A DNA stretch of 64,000 nucleotides. It comes from Coprinopsis marcescibilis. Lineage: Eukaryota; Basidiomycota; Agaricomycetes; Agaricales; Psathyrellaceae. The notes beneath the pieces were generated by a model. That model ran no database searches, was not told the origin of the DNA, and saw only the letters and a list, made by a program, of their open reading frames with translations. A program made the position numbers and the translations under genes. The stretch lies in assembly GCA_004369085.1 (NCBI GenBank), contig ML210197.1:1-64000 (forward strand), read 5' to 3'. Positions 59,581 through 64,000 of the stretch are shown piece after piece (position 1 is the stretch's first letter; every line of letters begins with the position of its first letter).

Positions 59581-61368
59581 TCACCACCTCCGCACCCTAC
59601 TCCTTGCATGGTGGTTGTTGAGCATGCGTTTCTCAACTCTTGGTCTCCTCCGACGTCTACAAGAAGGTTGCGGATTCGATGACGATGGCAGCGAGCTTGT
59701 CATAGCTGCGTCGGGAACTGCGTCAGGAATAGCTGCCGTAGGGCTGACATACGGCGGTGATGGAGTCCTGTTCGTAGGTTGAGGGCCAGAGCCAGTGCTT
59801 TGTTGTCCAGGGGAACTAGCGCCGGGAGCTTGTGGATTACCACCAGTTGCCGGAACTCCAATGAAAATATCGTTCTGTGCTCCTAGTAACCCAGACCCCA
59901 TTCTCAAAATTCAATTTCCAATAGACTGCGGACGTACTTACCATCAGCAAAGCCGCAGTTATGGTTGTATCCTGGACTCTTGTGGTCTCCGCGACTGTCG
60001 AATCCTTGAACTTGAATATTATTCCGTTCGAGTTGGTTCCAATATATCATCTGCTTCGCGCCTCGGACACATCCATTTGGGTTTCCTTCGCACCAGACTG
60101 GGGGTTTGGGAGTAGAAATAGGGGTTATACTCCAGGCGTTCGTAACGCGGCATCTGAATGGCTGATGGTATATGTTCGGCTGGCCGCACCCATTTGGTAC
60201 CTGATTAGCATGCGGAGCTGCGTTCAAGTAAGAGCTTCAATAAGGGGGAGAAGACGTACCCATCCCCACTGAAAGACATGTCTCGTTTATCAGCCGACCA
60301 AGACTAAAAGAATTGGCACTCACCGCACAAATGCAGCCTTCTGTGGGGCATGCCGGCATTCCAGCAGGTACATCATACCAGACGACGCGTTTCCAGGGGG
60401 TACTAATCACTTGTCAACCAATAGTAAATATTCAGAAGTACGGTGAATCGCTGACTTATGGCGAACCGAGAAAACAACCAGGTTCTCCGGAGTAACCTTC
60501 TTTATGTCCGACTGATTGGATGACCATGGTTACAGATGAGCGGCTATTAGAGGGGGGAAACTTACTTCGTAGGAGATAGCAAATGCAGTTCCAGCGGCTC
60601 TGGACTGGTTCTGTGCGTGTACTAACAAAAGATAAAGTGTTAGAATCGCCGATAGTGAGCCTGTTTATGATCCAGAGCTAGTCAAACCCACGATTTGGAT
60701 TAGTGATGCAGTTTGGAACGTTCTAGTTGCGAGTGTACAAGCTGATAAGCTATGCGTAGCATGAAGCATGCAATACAGCCACGTACATAGTTCTCTGGGT
60801 AATGTCCACCGTCTGGCCAGTCAGAAGCATCGCGTGCCCCGTACGAAAGTGAGGTTTTGGCGCGGTTAGAGGCGACCTCAACCATGAAGGACCCTCCCGC
60901 GGGTCTGTAAAATCTATTCAGCTCTTTTTAAACAGGCTCTGTGCAATGCGTACAGGTCGAGAAATGTTCCAGAAGCTGGTGGGAACTCGTCGCACTGCAA
61001 AATCAGGTCAACCTGCGAAGACGTATTCAGGACGCCAAGTACCCACTCGATCAACGTGATGGACTTGAGAGAGTATCAGGTTATGCAGAGAGAGTAAGTT
61101 TGACAGAAAGAGAGAGAACTCACACCACCATTGGTGAAAAGGGAGTTGGTACAACGGGTTGACAATTTCGTTACTGTTATAATTCACTGTCCCGCTCGTG
61201 CCCTAGCAGTACGTGAGTTGACCTGTCAGCCAAACACACATAACAGAGGAAAAGACTTACATCAAGGCAGTACATCCCTTGATGCCACGCAGCTACATGT
61301 GCGTGGGCGGTATGTACACTAACACCAAGTATCACGAGAAAGATAATTCCATTCATATGGAATGGCAT
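59581..61368 (-). CDS. AA14-like lytic polysaccharide monooxygenase, copy B with basic tail
   Basis: Second AA14-like protein, same strand as copy A. ATG 61368 (or 61356) starts a signal peptide ending VHTAHA, leaving [13 protein letters not shown] with the brace His first. Exons join to give [70 protein letters not shown] and [19 protein letters not shown]. Then come [61 protein letters not shown] and GFADG, then [14 protein letters not shown]. Unlike copy A, the protein continues with a Pro/Ser/Gly-rich linker of about 60 residues and an Arg-rich end ([12 protein letters not shown] and ARSRVRRW) before TGA at plus 59581-59583. The donor at VRHN reads GTCAGC. All conserved His and Tyr positions visible in copy A are kept. 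Confidence 0.78.
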
Positions 61369-61808
61369 GGTGAGGCTAAAGAATGTGCAGTTCAAAAGAG
61401 GGTGAAAGAGGTGGTCAAAGAAAGAAGGGCCTCATATGAGCTTGACCAGGAGCTAGAAAGGCGTACTATTTAAACCCTTAGCGAAGCGGAGTGGAGGTAA
61501 ACCTGCTTTACCGTTGACCAAAGTATCAAGTTGTCATCAATATCGGTCGAGTTTTGAGATTGATAAATAAATTCGAGATGCTAATATGAATACGATCCGT
61601 CAGGCTCGAAACTATCTAGCATGTGAGGTTCAGTCACCAGTGTGAACCACCTGTTGAGTCACCGACACCTTGAGCCTGGAGCAACTATAGGGGCATCACC
61701 AGCCAAGCCTAACGTCCTAACGAAGGGTTATCTTATCTCGGGAGCTTTTGTATGCGGTTCCCAAGACAGTGCAGTGGCCCGTATTCCGGACGGAGTACAT
61801 GACGACCA
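61369..61808. other. Bidirectional promoter region
   Basis: 440 bp between the divergent AA14 copy B and the F-box gene; it contains TTTAAATA on the minus strand at 61467-61474. No gene is seen. Confidence 0.45.
61467..61474 (-). promoter_or_regulatory. TATA-like box of AA14 copy B
   Basis: TTTAAATA on the minus strand about 100 nt upstream of the ATG at 61368. Confidence 0.4.
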
Positions 61809-63515
61809 ATGACGACACGGTTGACCGATTCCGATTCCGAAACCACTTGGGAGCTCTCGGCCCATCGTGGCCATTGGTTGCTGGTGATATCAGGCGCACT
61901 GCTTCGGTTATCCCATCACCGTACGGTTAACCCTGTCCCTATTGTCCAGCTCTACCGGAGGCTGAGTTACTCACAAACCCCCCAGTACTATTGCCACCAA
62001 CTCACGACCGACACCGAGTATCAAATGGAAGTCAAGCCCTTGGCGTACCACTTCGACCTCCGAGCAAAGCTCTGGTACTGGCTCTACCTCCCAGAGACAG
62101 TTCTCAATGACGAGGAAGCTTCTGATGGAGCCTGCAGCATTGCGCAGCTTCCTTTCGAAGTTCTGGAGCAAATATTCCTCGCCTACTACGCAAGCTCTAT
62201 AGTCTGCACGGTCACCGCGCCCGAATTTCCAGATCAACAATTACCTATTTCCCCCAAATCGAAGCTAGAATGCCATTTTGGACGAATTATGGCGGCCCCA
62301 ATCACGCTCGGAGGCGTCTGTCGGGAATGGAGAGCCGTCACGCTAGCTACATCCGCATTATGGTCCCATTTGTGTCTAGTCAGGCCAGCAAGCATGGAGG
62401 ATCTGGATTTCTTCCATCTCTGGCTTCGGCGATCAGGAAGTTATGTCCCCCTCGACATCTCTCTCAAAGAGTTTTCGAGGCTACCAGGCTCTCGCCATTT
62501 CCCCGACTACCTTCTACAATCTATCCTTGATATCATCATTTCTCAATCTCACCGCTGGAGACATATTAGACTTTGTCTCAAAGACAGTACAGAGCATTTC
62601 CTCCACGAACTGCACCCCTCGCTCCACTCTCTAACATCACTTGAGACACTTCATTTCGACTTCACACCCACATGGACGATTCCTCAAGTCGAGCGGCTTT
62701 CCAGGTCTTTATACTCTGCTCCCAACCTCGTGTCGCTCAGATACGATGGCCCTCTCCTCTCTGACTTGCGCGACTTCGACGCACCATGGGAGCAAATTAC
62801 AACGATCGAATTCAAGACGAGGATCAGGTGGGACGTTCTTGTTGGGGTTCTTTCACGATCGAAGCAACTTCGCAGTTTGACAGTTGATCACATCGCCTTT
62901 GACGCTTTCTTTCACGCCGAAGTTGGTTCCCTTCATCTTCCCTTCCTCCAAACTCTTATATTGGGGCCACACCTCCTCCTCCCGGTCGAGTTCTTCGGTT
63001 CATTAGACTCTCCAAACTTGCAAGAACTCGGCCTCACGAAAACATTCGGCTACCAGTTCGACGACGCATTCACCGCGATATCGGAACTGGTGCAACGCAC
63101 GCAGTGTCAATTACGATCACTGACGTGGTTTGAACCATCAGGAAATGTTGGACTGCCACCACGAGACTTCATCATTCGTTCCCTTATCCCCACCACGGCT
63201 GACTTCCTACAACATCTCGTCCACCTGATTATCGTATCTCCGACAACAGATGAACACCTCAACGCATTGGCTCATCTCGATGACGACCATTGTCCCCTTC
63301 CCCATCTAGAGACCCTTATTTTGGAGCAATGTTGGTCAACGGATGGCGCACTTTCGTCGATGCTTGTATCCCGAGCATTGTCAAAATTTGACATGAAGCT
63401 CACCTACGTACGTGCCGTGCTATTCGGCACTGGTATGATCGTCAATCCTCGGTTTACTACGGACCTTTCTCTACGTCTGACTGGTATACAACTCGATGTA
63501 TCCAAGGGATTGTAG
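61809..63515 (+). CDS. F-box protein
   Basis: Single-exon agaricomycete F-box protein, probable substrate adaptor of an SCF ubiquitin ligase. The F-box region reads IAQLPFEVLEQIFLAYY followed by GGVCREWRAVTLATSALWSH, the standard L-P-x-E-V-L-x-x-I-F / C-R-x-W-R-x-x-A pattern near residues 112-190. Downstream are leucine-rich segments typical of this family: SLTSLETLHFDF, SAPNLVSLRYDGP, SKQLRSLTVDH and LPFLQTLILGPH. The frame is open from ATG 61809 to TAG 63515 (568 aa). A start at 62024 (MEVKPLAYHF) would give the shorter N terminus seen in many relatives and is an alternative. There is no signal peptide. It is divergent from AA14 copy B. The target is unknown. Confidence 0.82.
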   Translation: MTTRLTDSDSETTWELSAHRGHWLLVISGALLRLSHHRTVNPVPIVQLYRRLSYSQTPQYYCHQLTTDTEYQMEVKPLAYHFDLRAKLWYWLYLPETVLNDEEASDGACSIAQLPFEVLEQIFLAYYASSIVCTVTAPEFPDQQLPISPKSKLECHFGRIMAAPITLGGVCREWRAVTLATSALWSHLCLVRPASMEDLDFFHLWLRRSGSYVPLDISLKEFSRLPGSRHFPDYLLQSILDIIISQSHRWRHIRLCLKDSTEHFLHELHPSLHSLTSLETLHFDFTPTWTIPQVERLSRSLYSAPNLVSLRYDGPLLSDLRDFDAPWEQITTIEFKTRIRWDVLVGVLSRSKQLRSLTVDHIAFDAFFHAEVGSLHLPFLQTLILGPHLLLPVEFFGSLDSPNLQELGLTKTFGYQFDDAFTAISELVQRTQCQLRSLTWFEPSGNVGLPPRDFIIRSLIPTTADFLQHLVHLIIVSPTTDEHLNALAHLDDDHCPLPHLETLILEQCWSTDGALSSMLVSRALSKFDMKLTYVRAVLFGTGMIVNPRFTTDLSLRLTGIQLDVSKGL

Positions 63516-63608
63516 CCTCGGAAACTCGAATATAGAAATGTACAATATATCTATTTACGCGATCTCCAATTCTATCTACAAAGGTTTTGAGCGACGCGGT
63601 AGGAGAAA

Positions 63609-64000
63609 TCATTTACCCCTGTCGATTAAATGTTGAGCAAGGTCGAGTTGTGCTTGTAATTCCTGCATGGGCGTCAACGGGGGTGATGGTGGGTAAACAT
63701 GTCGCCTGTGAGTTTATCAGAGACGGGCGTCCGAGGGATTGTGGCGAGCATTCATACCTGACTACACTGTTTCCAACTATATACGAGCTGTCCCACTCTT
63801 CCGACTTCCTCACCAGTTTCGCAAACGTCCTGACCTCGTGAAGGCCGTAGGTCGTAGTTATATCAGCGAAAACACTTCTATCGCCTGTGTCTCTGCTGCT
63901 TTCTATCAAAGTGCGAACTCTCTGGGCATACCATTCCTCCGCTTTCTTGTCCTTTGTGGGTCGTCCAACTTCCCTTGTAGATTTTCTCTTGGATTTTCGG
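63609..64000 (-). CDS. Partial gene at right edge, unknown function
   Basis: Only the C-terminal part lies in the window; the 5' end is beyond position 64000. Reading the minus strand gives RKSKRKSTREVGRPTKDKK, where the basic GRP core resembles an AT-hook, then AEEWYAQRVRTLIESSRDTG and LHEVRTFAKLVRKSEEWDSS. Intron 63706-63784 (GTATAT donor, TGATAAACTCACAG end) leads into HVYPPSPPLTPMQELQAQLD and stop TGA at plus 63609-63611. Without the intron the frame stops at 63613 with a less protein-like tail. A nuclear DNA-binding role is possible but unproven. Confidence 0.5.

Noticed and set aside
60400..60470. Apparent broken splice donor in AA14 copy B
   Set aside because: The donor seemed to lack its G compared with copy A, but a GTCAGC donor a few bases further restores the frame with one extra codon.

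Overview
The window is nuclear DNA of a filamentous basidiomycete, most likely an agaricomycete. Genes are broken by many short spliceosomal introns (about 50-70 nt, GTRNGT donors, CTNAC/CTGAT branch sites). Several families are typical of mushroom-forming fungi: a class I hydrophobin, two DUF6593-type proteins, an agaricomycete multi-pass membrane protein, F-box/leucine-rich proteins and a pair of AA14-like copper oxidases. Gene models were read by eye, joining exons where the reading frame and family motifs continue across canonical splice sites. Gene ends are firmer than every internal intron. No rRNA, complete tRNA or CRISPR array was seen.

Left part (1-16 kb): a gene-poor start carries a 710-bp transposon-like element with perfect 33-bp terminal inverted repeats and TA flanks. 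Then come two related DHA1-like MFS transporters (3.1-5.3 and 10.8-13.4 kb) bracketing an F-box/LRR-like protein and a seven-span membrane protein, followed by a second orphan-family membrane protein (14.3-15.8 kb).

Middle (16-46 kb): a small secreted Cys-rich protein, a hydrophobin, a secreted 5'-nucleotidase, a DUF6593 protein and a cytochrome P450. Next is a block of conserved cell-biology genes: the spliceosomal kinase Prp4, a mitochondrial PP2C-like protein that has lost most metal ligands, a small basic protein ending in a PP1-docking-like motif, a vacuolar DHA2-type amino-acid/drug transporter, shugoshin, an HSD10-like dehydrogenase and a second DUF6593-like protein.

Right part (46-64 kb): an apparently secreted and carbohydrate-active region. 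It holds a secreted protein made of four six-cysteine modules, a GH31 alpha-glucosidase, a membrane-anchored GNAT acetyltransferase and a tandem inverted-strand pair of AA14-like monooxygenases separated by a small unknown gene. An F-box protein is divergently transcribed from the second AA14 copy, and a partial gene runs off the right edge.

The most notable items are the AA14 pair with different C-terminal tails, the four-module Cys-rich protein, the probable pseudophosphatase, the RVSF-ended basic protein, a likely GC-AG intron in prp4, and the TA-flanked inverted-repeat element.
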